Origin: Xanthobacteraceae bacterium
GTDB lineage: Bacteria > Pseudomonadota > Alphaproteobacteria > Rhizobiales > Xanthobacteraceae
Assembly: GCA_029239875.1 (NCBI GenBank)
Contig: JARBUD010000010.1
Span: forward strand, 50,130 to 114,129
DNA: 64,000 bases
Reading direction: 5' to 3'
This document shows, piece by piece, positions 54,296 to 62,020 of the stretch (its first letter is position 1; every line of letters begins with the position of its first letter). A program made the position numbers and the translations under genes. Below the pieces are notes generated by a model, which ran no database searches, was not told the DNA's origin, and was given only the letters and a program-made list of their open reading frames with translations.

Positions 54296-54308
54296 TGGTT
54301 GCGGGGGC
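54296..54308 (-). other. 13-bp match to the 3' end of an initiator tRNA (possible att remnant)
   Basis: On the minus strand this is GCCCCCGCAACCA, the acceptor-stem 3' strand plus CCA found in bacterial initiator tRNA-Met genes. The rest of the tRNA (T-arm TTCAAAT, anticodon arm) is not present to its right. tRNA 3' ends are common integrase attachment sites, and an integrase-like scrap lies at ~54850. Only 13 bp match, so chance is possible. Confidence 0.4.
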
Positions 54309-54748
54309 TCGCAGCACCCGATCACTGCGAAATGGAAAAACCTCGGCAGGTACTCGAAAATTCCGTAGAAATCGGCGGCTGCTAGAGGCGCGAAGTTATC
54401 GATTTTCGCGGTTGGTTGAGAGACCTATTCCGAGATTGACAGCGTAGCTTCTGTTCGATGCCGGCGTATCGTTGATACCGGTAGGTGATGCCTTTCGAGA
54501 AGCGGCAACATCTCGCGGTCTTTCAACCCCCAAGCGCAATGATGCTTATTGAATTGCCTGTAATCTGAGCGGGCCTGTGATTTTTCGAGCTGCCCCTCAC
54601 GGAACCGGACGCTGCGAACCATCTACGCTCCAGTTGTCAGGTGGGTGCAACGGCAAGGGCCTGCCGGTTCGCATGGGATCGAAGATGAGCGAGAAAAATA
54701 CTTGCGGGCTGCGGTGCCAAATCGAGTCGCCGCTCGATTGAGCGGCAG
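54309..54748. other. Intergenic remnant DNA, no gene recognised
   Basis: About 440 bp with lower GC than the surroundings and no convincing coding frame. Probably degenerate accessory DNA between the tRNA-like scar and the ParD-like fragment. Confidence 0.5.
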
Positions 54749-54946
54749 GTGGAGCGGGAGGCGGCGAAGTTGCAGGCGCTGCGCGAAGCGGCCCGCGTCG
54801 GTTTCGCCAATCTGGACGAGGGCCGGTTCAGGGGACTTCTCCCGCACGGGCCGCACAACGTGCGTGATGTGCTCGCCACCCATATCCTGAAGCTCCGCGT
54901 GGCGTCCGACCGTTGTGCGGCGTTAGTTGAGCAAGTGACACGATGA
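54749..54946 (+). pseudogene. ParD-like antitoxin / integrase-like chimeric scrap
   Basis: Frame reads MEREAAKLQALREAARVGFA, NLDEGRFRGLLPHG, which resembles the C-terminal half of ParD-type antitoxins, then PHNVRDVLATHILKLRVASD, which resembles the His-containing tail motif of tyrosine recombinases (H.FRDVLATHILK). Neither part is complete. Upstream the frame lacks the ribbon-helix-helix start. Best read as two fused relics. Confidence 0.4.
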
Positions 54947-54998
54947 ATGAGCATCGGCCGGTCGCGTGCTTCTGTCCGGAAGAATATTCGAGTTGTCG

Positions 54999-55388
54999 TC
55001 ACGCTTCGTGCACGCTTGGGTAGCCCGCGGCCTTGGCCGTCTTGACGAATTTGCGGTCGAAGGTGACGAAACTTTCGCAATGCATGGATCGACCAAGATG
55101 CAGGGCATCGGCGAAATCCACGCCCTTTTCGGCAAGATCGAGAGCCGCGGCCACAAGTGCTCCGTCTTCGACCGTCACCGTGGGCAGACCTGCGAAGGCT
55201 CTCAGCGCACGGGCGATGTCTGATGGGCGATATTCATAGGCGCTGCGCAGCACCCATTCCGTTTCCAGGATGACCGTGACGGCGACAAAGACCGCCTGGC
55301 CATGGATCAGAGCCCTGGCGCGGGCGGATTGTTTCGGGTGATCTCCGGTCAGGTAGCGGACGATCAGGTTGGTATCAACCGCGAGCAT
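54999..55388 (-). CDS. vapC: VapC-like PIN-domain toxin
   Basis: 129-residue PIN ribonuclease. Acidic residues are in place: AVDTNLIVRYLTGDH (first Asp), ILETEWVLRSAYEYRP (Glu), and VDFADALHLG (Asp pair) with TFDRKFVKTAKAAGY. Start at ATG 55388 (MLAVDTNL). Its start overlaps the 3' end of the antitoxin gene. Toxins of this type cleave RNA when unbound. Both genes look intact, unlike their neighbours. Confidence 0.9.
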   Translation of the reverse strand: MLAVDTNLIVRYLTGDHPKQSARARALIHGQAVFVAVTVILETEWVLRSAYEYRPSDIARALRAFAGLPTVTVEDGALVAAALDLAEKGVDFADALHLGRSMHCESFVTFDRKFVKTAKAAGYPSVHEA

Positions 55389-55650
55389 GCCGGCGCCTCG
55401 CCTCGGCGAGCACGCCCGCATCCATTTCCTCAAGCGTTTTCGGTTTGCCGCTGTGGGGAAGCGAGGCGAACACGTCCTCCGGCCGTGTCGTGGCGAAAGC
55501 AGGGGCAGGCTTCAGCAACACGCCTTCCGGCGTCTCCTCGACCACGAGCCGCGTCCCCGCCCGCCATTCTCGCCGCTGGCGGATGGCGCTGGGCAGGATG
55601 ACCTGCCCCTTGGTGGAAACTGTGATGGTGAGCTTTTCCGCGTTGGCCAT
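55375..55650 (-). CDS. vapB: AbrB/SpoVT (VapB-like) antitoxin
   Basis: 91 residues. N-terminal AbrB-type swapped-hairpin DNA-binding domain KLTITVSTKGQVILPSAIRQ, WRAGTRLVVEETPEGVLLKP, then a C-terminal helix that would neutralise VapC (LEEMDAGVLAEARRRHARG). ATG 55650 (MANAEKL) preferred over one two codons upstream. GTAAGA occurs twice, 11 bp apart, at 55669-55685 just upstream, a possible autoregulatory site. Confidence 0.88.
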   Translation of the reverse strand: MANAEKLTITVSTKGQVILPSAIRQRREWRAGTRLVVEETPEGVLLKPAPAFATTRPEDVFASLPHSGKPKTLEEMDAGVLAEARRRHARG

Positions 55651-55685
55651 CTGCACAGCTCATTAAATGTAAGACGGACGTAAGA

Positions 55686-56037
55686 TAATGCTGGATTGCT
55701 CTGCGTTCAAGGCTGGGCAGCTGATGCTGTGCCCAGTTCGGCGGTTGCCCAATTGTTGAGACCGTCTCTCGTCTATGACGCCGATATCGCTCGCTCAACC
55801 GTGTTAGCCAGCGTGCTTCCCAGTAGGTAGCATCAGCCTTGGCACCGACTGGGCCGCGTTTGTCCGCAGTGACCCTTTACGGACGCTGGGAATGTCCGAT
55901 TTCGGGCAATCTAGCTGGCGATTCGGGGTGTGACCAAGTTCGGCGCATTACTGCTGTCCGCAGAGCCGGCCGCCCGTTGGCTGATAGGATTTGGCTACGC
56001 TGCCACAACTGGCGCAGTCATTTCTAGACACGGCGCG
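55686..56037. other. Intergenic remnant DNA, no gene recognised
   Basis: About 350 bp upstream of vapB and leading into the permease fragment. No coding frame with family resemblance is seen. Confidence 0.45.
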
Positions 56038-56175
56038 GCGGTACTCGGTGCGCTCATCATGATCGTGGCCGACTGGCTCGGCCGGAACCTGCTGTTGCCC
56101 TACCAGATCCCCGCCGGGCTGCTCACGATACTCGTCGGTGCGCCCTATTTCATCCGGCTCATGAGCCGCCAATAA
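56038..56175 (+). pseudogene. FhuB/FecCD-type permease C-terminal fragment
   Basis: Frame reads AAVLGALIMIVADWLGRNLL, LPYQIPAGLLTILVGAPYFI, RLMSRQ stop: the last ~45 residues of an iron-siderophore ABC permease. The DNA matches the same region of the intact gene at 63858-63970 at about 85-90% by hand count. Upstream residues of this frame are not permease-like. It is a relic of a second copy or of a past recombination flanking the siderophore locus. Confidence 0.8.
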
Positions 56176-56271
56176 GCCGGCGCGCATCTCTGGATCGTTT
56201 CTAAATCATTGTAGTTGAAGTCTTTTCCTGCATTTCGTAAGCAGCCTGTGTTCAGTGCGCAGGGGAAGGCG

Positions 56272-56787
56272 ATGGCTGCGAGCCTCACGAGTGCATTTCT
56301 CGCACAGCGCCACTCCCTGATGTGGACCCTGATGCGGATCGTGCGTGATCGGCAGACGGCGGAGGACCTCACGCAGGAAACCTTCCTGCGCGCGCGGCAG
56401 GCGATCGAAGCTGGGCCGATCGAGCATATCGAAGCGTTCCTGCACCAGACCGCCCGCAATCTCGCCTTCGATCACACGCGGCGTCATCGCCTGCGCTCCC
56501 GCTTCGAGCGCGGAGACGCCACCGAAGGCGAGCTTGCCGCCGTGGCTGCCGACGAGCCCTCGCCAGAGGCCGTCGTCATCCAGCGCGAGCGCTTGCGCCG
56601 GCTCGAGCAGGCGCTCGCCACGCTACCTCCAAGGGCGCAGCAGGTATGGCACCTCAGCCGGATCGAAAAGTGGCCCCATGCCAGGATCGCCGCGCATCTC
56701 GGTGTCTCGCCCAACACGGTGTTCAACGATCTCAAGCTGGCGCTGGGCCATTGCCACGACGTGCTGGAGCGGCTCGACCGCCTGTGA
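56272..56787 (+). CDS. fecI: FecI-type ECF sigma factor
   Basis: 171 residues. Sigma-70 region 2 (LMRIVRDRQTAEDLTQETFL, RARQAIEAGPIEHIEAFLHQ, TARNLAFDHTRRHRL) and region 4 (LPPRAQQVWHLSRIEKWPHA, RIAAHLGVSPNTVFNDLKLA). FecI-like in length and in the FLHQTARNLAFDH region. ATG 56272 follows AGGGGAAGG; a TTG 19 codons upstream would start inside the preceding spacer. It would direct transcription of the TonB receptor operon when FecR relays a siderophore signal. Confidence 0.93.
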   Translation: MAASLTSAFLAQRHSLMWTLMRIVRDRQTAEDLTQETFLRARQAIEAGPIEHIEAFLHQTARNLAFDHTRRHRLRSRFERGDATEGELAAVAADEPSPEAVVIQRERLRRLEQALATLPPRAQQVWHLSRIEKWPHARIAAHLGVSPNTVFNDLKLALGHCHDVLERLDRL

Positions 56788-56891
56788 ACGCGTTCCCCTT
56801 GGCGGCCCTGCCCACCTAGGCTCATCTGTGGATTGTGAGGTTCGGCTTTGTCGCTCGTCTCAGTTATATGAGTGCGTGATCCTGCAAGCGG

Positions 56892-57914
56892 ATGAGCCGA
56901 GTGGAACGTGACAGGGTGGCGAGCCCGGGGCCCGATGAGCCGTATGAGCATCCAGATCCGATCACGGATGCGGCGCTCGACTGGTTTCTGCGGCTGCAGG
57001 AAACGCCGGACGACCCCGCCGCGCAGGCCGCCCTGCGGCAATGGCTCGAGCGCGATCCGAGTCATGCCGCGGCCTTCGCCGAGGTCGAGAGGCTCTGGCA
57101 GCTTCCCGAGCTCGCCATCGCCAGCCGGCGGCAGGCCGCCCGCCTCAGTGCACAGGCGGCGCAGGCTAACGGGACAACCTCTCCGCATTCGCGGCGCCGA
57201 TGGCTGGCAGGCGCCGTCGCCGCGGCCGCGCTGGTGCTGATTTCCGTCGGCGTCTATCGCTATCCCGCGCTGATGCTGCGCTGGACGGCGGATTACGTAA
57301 CGGCAACCGGCGAGCGCCACGAGGCGGTGCTGCCGGACGGCTCGCGGATGACGCTCAATACGGCCAGCGCAGTATCGCTCGATTTCACGGGTGGGCGCCG
57401 CTCCGTCACCTTGCTCGAGGGCGAGGCCTTCTTCGACGTGACCTATGACGCGGCCCATCCGTTCACCGTCGCGGGCAGCTTCGGCGAGGTCGAGGTGAAG
57501 GGAACCGCCTTCGCGGTGCGCACCGACGCGACGCAGGACACGGTGGTGCTGGAGCGCGGACGGGTCGAGGTGCGGCGACTCTCTGATCCCCACGACCGGG
57601 CCGTCCTGACGCCGGGCGAGACGATCACCGTATCTTCCAGCGCCGTGTCCAGCGTGCGCAAGACCGACGCAGCGAACGCGCTGGCCTGGCGCGAAGGCTG
57701 GATCATCTTCCAGGAGCGGCCCTTCGCGGCGGTGCTGGACGATCTGCGCCGCTATTATGGTGGCCCGGTCGTCACGGTCGACGACCGCATCGGACGCGTG
57801 CTGGTCAGCGGCAATTACCGGTTGGCGAATCCCGAAGGCGTCATCCGCTCGCTGGCGCAGGCCGCCGGCGCAGACGTGACGCGCCTGCCGGGCGGCATCC
57901 TCATCCTGCGGTGA
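56892..57914 (+). CDS. fecR: FecR-type anti-sigma/signal-transducer protein
   Basis: 340 residues. Cytosolic N-terminal DUF4880 domain (ITDAALDWFLRLQETPDDPA, FAEVERLWQLPEL), TM near 103-122 (WLAGAVAAAALVLISVGVY), then periplasmic FecR domain (GERHEAVLPDGSRMTLNTAS, VTLLEGEAFFDVTYDAAHPF, VEVKGTAFAVRTDATQDTVV) and C-terminal STN-like segment (VLDDLRRYYGGPVVTVDD). Receives the signal from the receptor STN domain and controls FecI. Follows fecI by about 100 nt. Confidence 0.93.
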   Translation: MSRVERDRVASPGPDEPYEHPDPITDAALDWFLRLQETPDDPAAQAALRQWLERDPSHAAAFAEVERLWQLPELAIASRRQAARLSAQAAQANGTTSPHSRRRWLAGAVAAAALVLISVGVYRYPALMLRWTADYVTATGERHEAVLPDGSRMTLNTASAVSLDFTGGRRSVTLLEGEAFFDVTYDAAHPFTVAGSFGEVEVKGTAFAVRTDATQDTVVLERGRVEVRRLSDPHDRAVLTPGETITVSSSAVSSVRKTDAANALAWREGWIIFQERPFAAVLDDLRRYYGGPVVTVDDRIGRVLVSGNYRLANPEGVIRSLAQAAGADVTRLPGGILILR

Positions 57915-57933
57915 GGCGCCGTCGGGGCTGCCT

Positions 57934-58350
57934 TCAGCACCACTTGATGGGCGGCTTCAGGGAGCGGCCCTGGCTCTCCAGCCAGATCTCGATTTCGCGT
58001 ACGGTGACCGGCCCGGCATTGGCTTCCGCCAGCATCTCCGCCTTGCGGTAGGACGCCGCGATTTCGGCCAGGCACCTCTGGCGGCCCTCCATCGTCGCGG
58101 CGAAGCGCGCCGCATGGGTGCAGCCCAGCAGGAAGGTCAGAGCGCGCTTTGAAAGCCCGCAATCCGTCTTTCGCCGCAGGCGCCACTGGCGTCGAGGCCG
58201 GGAGCCCATCCGCCGCTCATGGCGAAGCGCCAGATCGCGGGCGTGAATGGCATTTATGTCCAACCGGACGGCGATCTCGCCATAGCTCAATCCCTCCTGG
58301 CGCAATCGCCACGCTGCGACCTCAAGCACGTTCTGATGTGGCGCAAGCAT
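57934..58350 (-). CDS. Hypothetical protein with HTH-like N-terminus
   Basis: 138 residues from ATG 58350 (preceded by AGGGG; an in-frame ATG at 58365 is the alternative). N-terminal VLEVAAWRLRQEGLSYGEIA, VRLDINAIHARDLALRHERR looks like a helix-turn-helix; the C-terminal part is helical, ending VREIEIWLESQGRSLKPPIK. It sits on the opposite strand between fecR and the receptor gene, breaking the usual fecIRA order. No family recognised. Confidence 0.6.
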   Translation of the reverse strand: MLAPHQNVLEVAAWRLRQEGLSYGEIAVRLDINAIHARDLALRHERRMGSRPRRQWRLRRKTDCGLSKRALTFLLGCTHAARFAATMEGRQRCLAEIAASYRKAEMLAEANAGPVTVREIEIWLESQGRSLKPPIKWC

Positions 58351-58607
58351 GCGAATGCCCCTCATTGCCGGCTCTACTGGTAATGACGATTGAGAAACGC
58401 GAATTCCTCAAAACCAGCGCGATTTCTTTTCGGCGCGGCTTGGTCCCGCGCGCGCCGAGCCCCCGATCGGGGCGCGGGCGAAGCGTCGCCCCCTCCGCTC
58501 TCCCGCTTTTTTTGTGAGATCGCCGGCGTCCGTTCGTCAGGTGTTCGTGGCGGCGCTGCGCGGGGTTGCGCGGCGGGCTTTCGCACTCAAGAAAAAAGGG
58601 GCAGGCG

Positions 58608-61115
58608 ATGGTGCGGTCGAGAGCGAACGGCGGAGAAGAGCAGCGTCGCCGGAGCATCGGGGCCTATGGCCGCCGCGGGCTGATCCCGCTCCTCCTCATG
58701 ACTTCCTGCCTCTCGGGCGCGGCCCTGCCGCAGGCGGCGCTGGCGCAGGCTTCCGCGCAGCTCGTCAGCTTCTCCATTCCGGCGCAGCCGCTCGCGGGGG
58801 CGCTGAGCGCCTTCAGCCGGACGACCGGATGGGAAGTGGGATATTCCTCCCAGATCGTGCGGGGCAAGACCTCGCAGGCGCTCTCGGGCGCGATGACGCC
58901 GGCGCAGGCGCTGGAGAAGCTGCTGGCCGGCAGCGGCCTGAGCATACGGTTCACCGGCCCCACCACCGCCGCCCTGGTCGATCCGGCGGTATCGGCGGTG
59001 GACAGCGCCGCCGGGGGATCGATCCTGCTCGACACGATCGACGTCCAGGGCGAGGCGCAAAGCGACGGCGTCGTGCCGCTGGCGACGACCACCGGCTCGA
59101 AGGTCGACACGCCGATCCTGGAGATCCCCCAAACGGTCAACGTCATCACCCGCGATCAACTCGACATCCAGAAGCCGGACACCGTGATGCAGGCGGTGGC
59201 CTACACGCCCGGCGTGAATTCCAGCTTCATCGGCCCGGCGAGCATGGGCGAGGACAGCTATGTCATGGTCCGCGGCTGGAAGGCCGGCCAGTATCTCGAC
59301 GGGCTCAGGACCGGCGGCAACATCACCGGCACCTATTCCGGCATCGACCCCTATCTGCTGGAAAGCATCCAGGTGCTGAAGGGCCCTTCATCCACGCTCT
59401 ACGGCCAGGGCACGCCCGGCGGCCTCGTCGACATATCCAGCAAGATGCCCACCAGCACGCCGCTGCGTGAGCTTCAGTTCCAGACGGGAAGCTTCGGCCG
59501 CATCCAGGGCGCCTTCGACCTCGGCGGCGCGATCGACGAGGACGGGCAGTTCCTCTACCGCCTCACCGGCATCGCCCGCACGGGCGGCACGCAGTTCGGC
59601 CATGACACCAAGGACGAGAAGATCGCCATCGCGCCGGCCATCTCGTGGGCGCCGACCGACGACACCAAGCTCACCGTCCTCGCCAAGTACCAGTACACCC
59701 CGAACATGACGGGGTATCAGTTCCTGCCCGCCCTCGGGACCGTCCTGCCCAATCCGAACGGCCCGATCTCGGACCGCCTGTGGGGCGGAGATCCGACGCA
59801 GGACAATTCCTGGCTGGAGCAGACGCAGGTCGGCTACAGGTTCGAGCACCGCTTCAACGAGGTCTGGCAGATACGACAGAATGTTCGATACGAGAACATC
59901 AAGTCGAACCACCTCTTCGCCTATACGTGGGGCCTCGACGGCGCCGATCCGTCCATGCAGGTGGCGAACCGCAATACGACCAGCAGAATATCCGACTATG
60001 ACCGCTTCAACGTCGACAACCAGGTGCTCGCCGAATTCGCGACGGGCGCGCTCGACCACAGGCTGATCCTCGGCGCTGATTATCAATGGTACGCCGTCGA
60101 CCAGTCGGGCGGCGCGGGCACGGCGTCGCCGCTCAATCTGTACTATCCGATCTATCTCGGGGCGAATGCGCCGGTGCAAACGGTCAGCAGCGACCAGACG
60201 CTCTGGCAGACCGGCCTGTACGCGGAGGACCAGATCGAGCTTGGTCGCTGGCTGCTGACGCTCGGCGGGCGCTACGACTGGTCGGGATCGGACACCACCA
60301 ACCTGATGGTGGAGCCGAACACGACGACCAAGCAGGACGACGAGGCGTTCAGCGGCCGCGTCGGCCTCAGCTATCAGTTCGACGGCGGGCTGGCGCCCTA
60401 TGTCAGCTATTCGACCTCGTTCGAGCCGCTCGCCGGCACGACCTACGAATCCACGCCGTTCGAGCCCACAACCGGCAAGCAGCTCGAAGGCGGCATCAAG
60501 TACAAGCCCGAGGGCTACAACGCCCTCATCCAGGCGTCGGTGTTCGAGATCACGCAGCAGAACGTGCTGACCGAGGATCCGCTCCACGTCGGCTATTCCG
60601 TGCAGACCGGCGAGATCCGTTCGCGCGGCTTCGAGATCGAGGCCAAGGCCAGCCTTGCGGACGGGCTCGACCTCATCCTCGGCTATGCCTATCTCGATTC
60701 CCGCGTGACCAAGGACAACAACCCCGATTATGTCGGCAACGTGCCGGTTAACACACCCCGGAACACAGCCTCCATCTGGATCGACTACACCTTCCAGAGC
60801 GGCCCGCTCGACGGCCTGATGCTCGGCGCGGGCGTGCGCTATATCGGCGAGAGCTACGGCACCTTCGACAATGAATGGACTTGGGGCGTCAATCAGTTCT
60901 CGGGGCTGCCTTCCATCGTTCCCGACTACACGCTGGTGGATGCGGCGATCCGCTACGACTTCTCGAAGAAGTACCCCAGCCTCAAGGGGCTGGTGCTCTC
61001 GGTCAACGCGACGAACCTGTTCGACGAGGCCTATGTGGCCGGCTGCACGAGCGCGTGGAGCTGCTACTACGGCACGGCGCGGACCGTCTACGGCACGCTG
61101 AGCTACAAATTCTGA
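58608..61115 (+). CDS. TonB-dependent siderophore receptor with STN signalling domain
   Basis: 835 residues. Long signal peptide, then an STN domain (VSFSIPAQPLAGALSAFSRT, TTGWEVGYSSQIVRG, MTPAQALEKLLAGSGLSIRF), plug domain (EIPQTVNVITRDQLDIQKPD, YVMVRGWKAGQYLDGLR, IQVLKGPSSTLYGQGTPGGL) and a 22-strand beta-barrel ending TARTVYGTLSYKF with terminal Phe. FhuA/FpvA-type hydroxamate receptor by overall pattern. The STN domain and fecIR upstream indicate cell-surface signalling. ATG 58608 has AAGGGG upstream. Confidence 0.94.
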   Translation: MVRSRANGGEEQRRRSIGAYGRRGLIPLLLMTSCLSGAALPQAALAQASAQLVSFSIPAQPLAGALSAFSRTTGWEVGYSSQIVRGKTSQALSGAMTPAQALEKLLAGSGLSIRFTGPTTAALVDPAVSAVDSAAGGSILLDTIDVQGEAQSDGVVPLATTTGSKVDTPILEIPQTVNVITRDQLDIQKPDTVMQAVAYTPGVNSSFIGPASMGEDSYVMVRGWKAGQYLDGLRTGGNITGTYSGIDPYLLESIQVLKGPSSTLYGQGTPGGLVDISSKMPTSTPLRELQFQTGSFGRIQGAFDLGGAIDEDGQFLYRLTGIARTGGTQFGHDTKDEKIAIAPAISWAPTDDTKLTVLAKYQYTPNMTGYQFLPALGTVLPNPNGPISDRLWGGDPTQDNSWLEQTQVGYRFEHRFNEVWQIRQNVRYENIKSNHLFAYTWGLDGADPSMQVANRNTTSRISDYDRFNVDNQVLAEFATGALDHRLILGADYQWYAVDQSGGAGTASPLNLYYPIYLGANAPVQTVSSDQTLWQTGLYAEDQIELGRWLLTLGGRYDWSGSDTTNLMVEPNTTTKQDDEAFSGRVGLSYQFDGGLAPYVSYSTSFEPLAGTTYESTPFEPTTGKQLEGGIKYKPEGYNALIQASVFEITQQNVLTEDPLHVGYSVQTGEIRSRGFEIEAKASLADGLDLILGYAYLDSRVTKDNNPDYVGNVPVNTPRNTASIWIDYTFQSGPLDGLMLGAGVRYIGESYGTFDNEWTWGVNQFSGLPSIVPDYTLVDAAIRYDFSKKYPSLKGLVLSVNATNLFDEAYVAGCTSAWSCYYGTARTVYGTLSYKF

Positions 61116-61135
61116 TCGTGCCGCCGGCAGCAGGA

Positions 61136-62020
61136 ATGACGAAGCTCGGGCCGTCGCGGCGAGTTCTTCTCGCCGGGATGGCAGGTACCGGCGCGAGTCT
61201 GTGCGGCCTCCCGCTCGCCGCTGGCGCCGGCCCGCGCATCGTCACGCTGGAGGCGGCGCTGACGCAGACGGCGCTGATGCTTTCGGTCGTACCGCTCGCC
61301 ACGACGGGCACGGATTTCTATCGGTCCTTCGTCATCGCGCCGACCCTGCCGCCGGAGGTGCGCGACGTCGGCACCCGCGCCGAGCCCAATGTGGAGTTCC
61401 TGATGGAACTCGCGCCCGAGATCGTCTTCTACAGCCCGGAATACGGTCCGCTTTCCGCCAGCCTGTCGGCGAGGCTGAATACTCAGGCGGTGCCGATCTA
61501 CGTGCCGGGCCGGCCGGATCATTTCCAGGGCGCGCTCGCCGCCACCGGAACGATGGGCGAGCGCCTCGGCCGCACGGAACTCGCCCGCCGGCGAATCGCG
61601 GAGGCAGACGGAGATCTGCGCGCCATGGGCGATGCGCTGCGCTCCGCCGGAATCCGCTCGGTCTGCCCCGTGAGCTTCCTGAGCAGCCGGCATGTGCGGC
61701 TCTATACCCGCGCCAGCCTGTTCGGCGGCGCGCTCGTCGCAGCGGGCATCGAGAACGCGGCGCAGCAGAGTGCCAACCGATGGGGTTTTGCCGATGTCGG
61801 CATGGCCGCGCTCGCCGGCATTCAGGCCGATCTCTTCGTACATATCGGACCGCTGCCGCCGCGGGCCGAGACCAGCCCGGTGTGGAACGCGCTGCCTTTC
61901 GTGCGGGAGCACCGGCTGGTGGCGGTTCCCACCATCTGGATGTTCGGGGGGCTGCCCTCGGCCACGCGCTTTGCGACCGCTCTGACCGCTGCCGTAAAGG
62001 CCACCAATGCCAGGCCGTGA
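61136..62020 (+). CDS. fhuD: FhuD-like siderophore-binding protein (Tat-type signal)
   Basis: 294 residues. N-terminal PSRRVLLAGMAGTGASLCGL looks like a twin-arginine signal. The two-lobed FhuD fold follows: GPRIVTLEAALTQTALMLSV, VGTRAEPNVEFLMELAPEIV, VPIYVPGRPDHFQGALAATG, NRWGFADVGMAALAGIQADL, HRLVAVPTIWMFGGLPSATR. Delivers ferric hydroxamate to the permease; overlaps its start by 14 nt and follows the receptor by 20 nt. ATG 61136 has AGCAGGA upstream. Confidence 0.9.
   Translation: MTKLGPSRRVLLAGMAGTGASLCGLPLAAGAGPRIVTLEAALTQTALMLSVVPLATTGTDFYRSFVIAPTLPPEVRDVGTRAEPNVEFLMELAPEIVFYSPEYGPLSASLSARLNTQAVPIYVPGRPDHFQGALAATGTMGERLGRTELARRRIAEADGDLRAMGDALRSAGIRSVCPVSFLSSRHVRLYTRASLFGGALVAAGIENAAQQSANRWGFADVGMAALAGIQADLFVHIGPLPPRAETSPVWNALPFVREHRLVAVPTIWMFGGLPSATRFATALTAAVKATNARP

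Noticed and set aside
58440..58520. GC-rich inverted segments followed by seven Ts upstream of the receptor
   Set aside because: The stem is imperfect and lies too far from the T-run to call a terminator with confidence.
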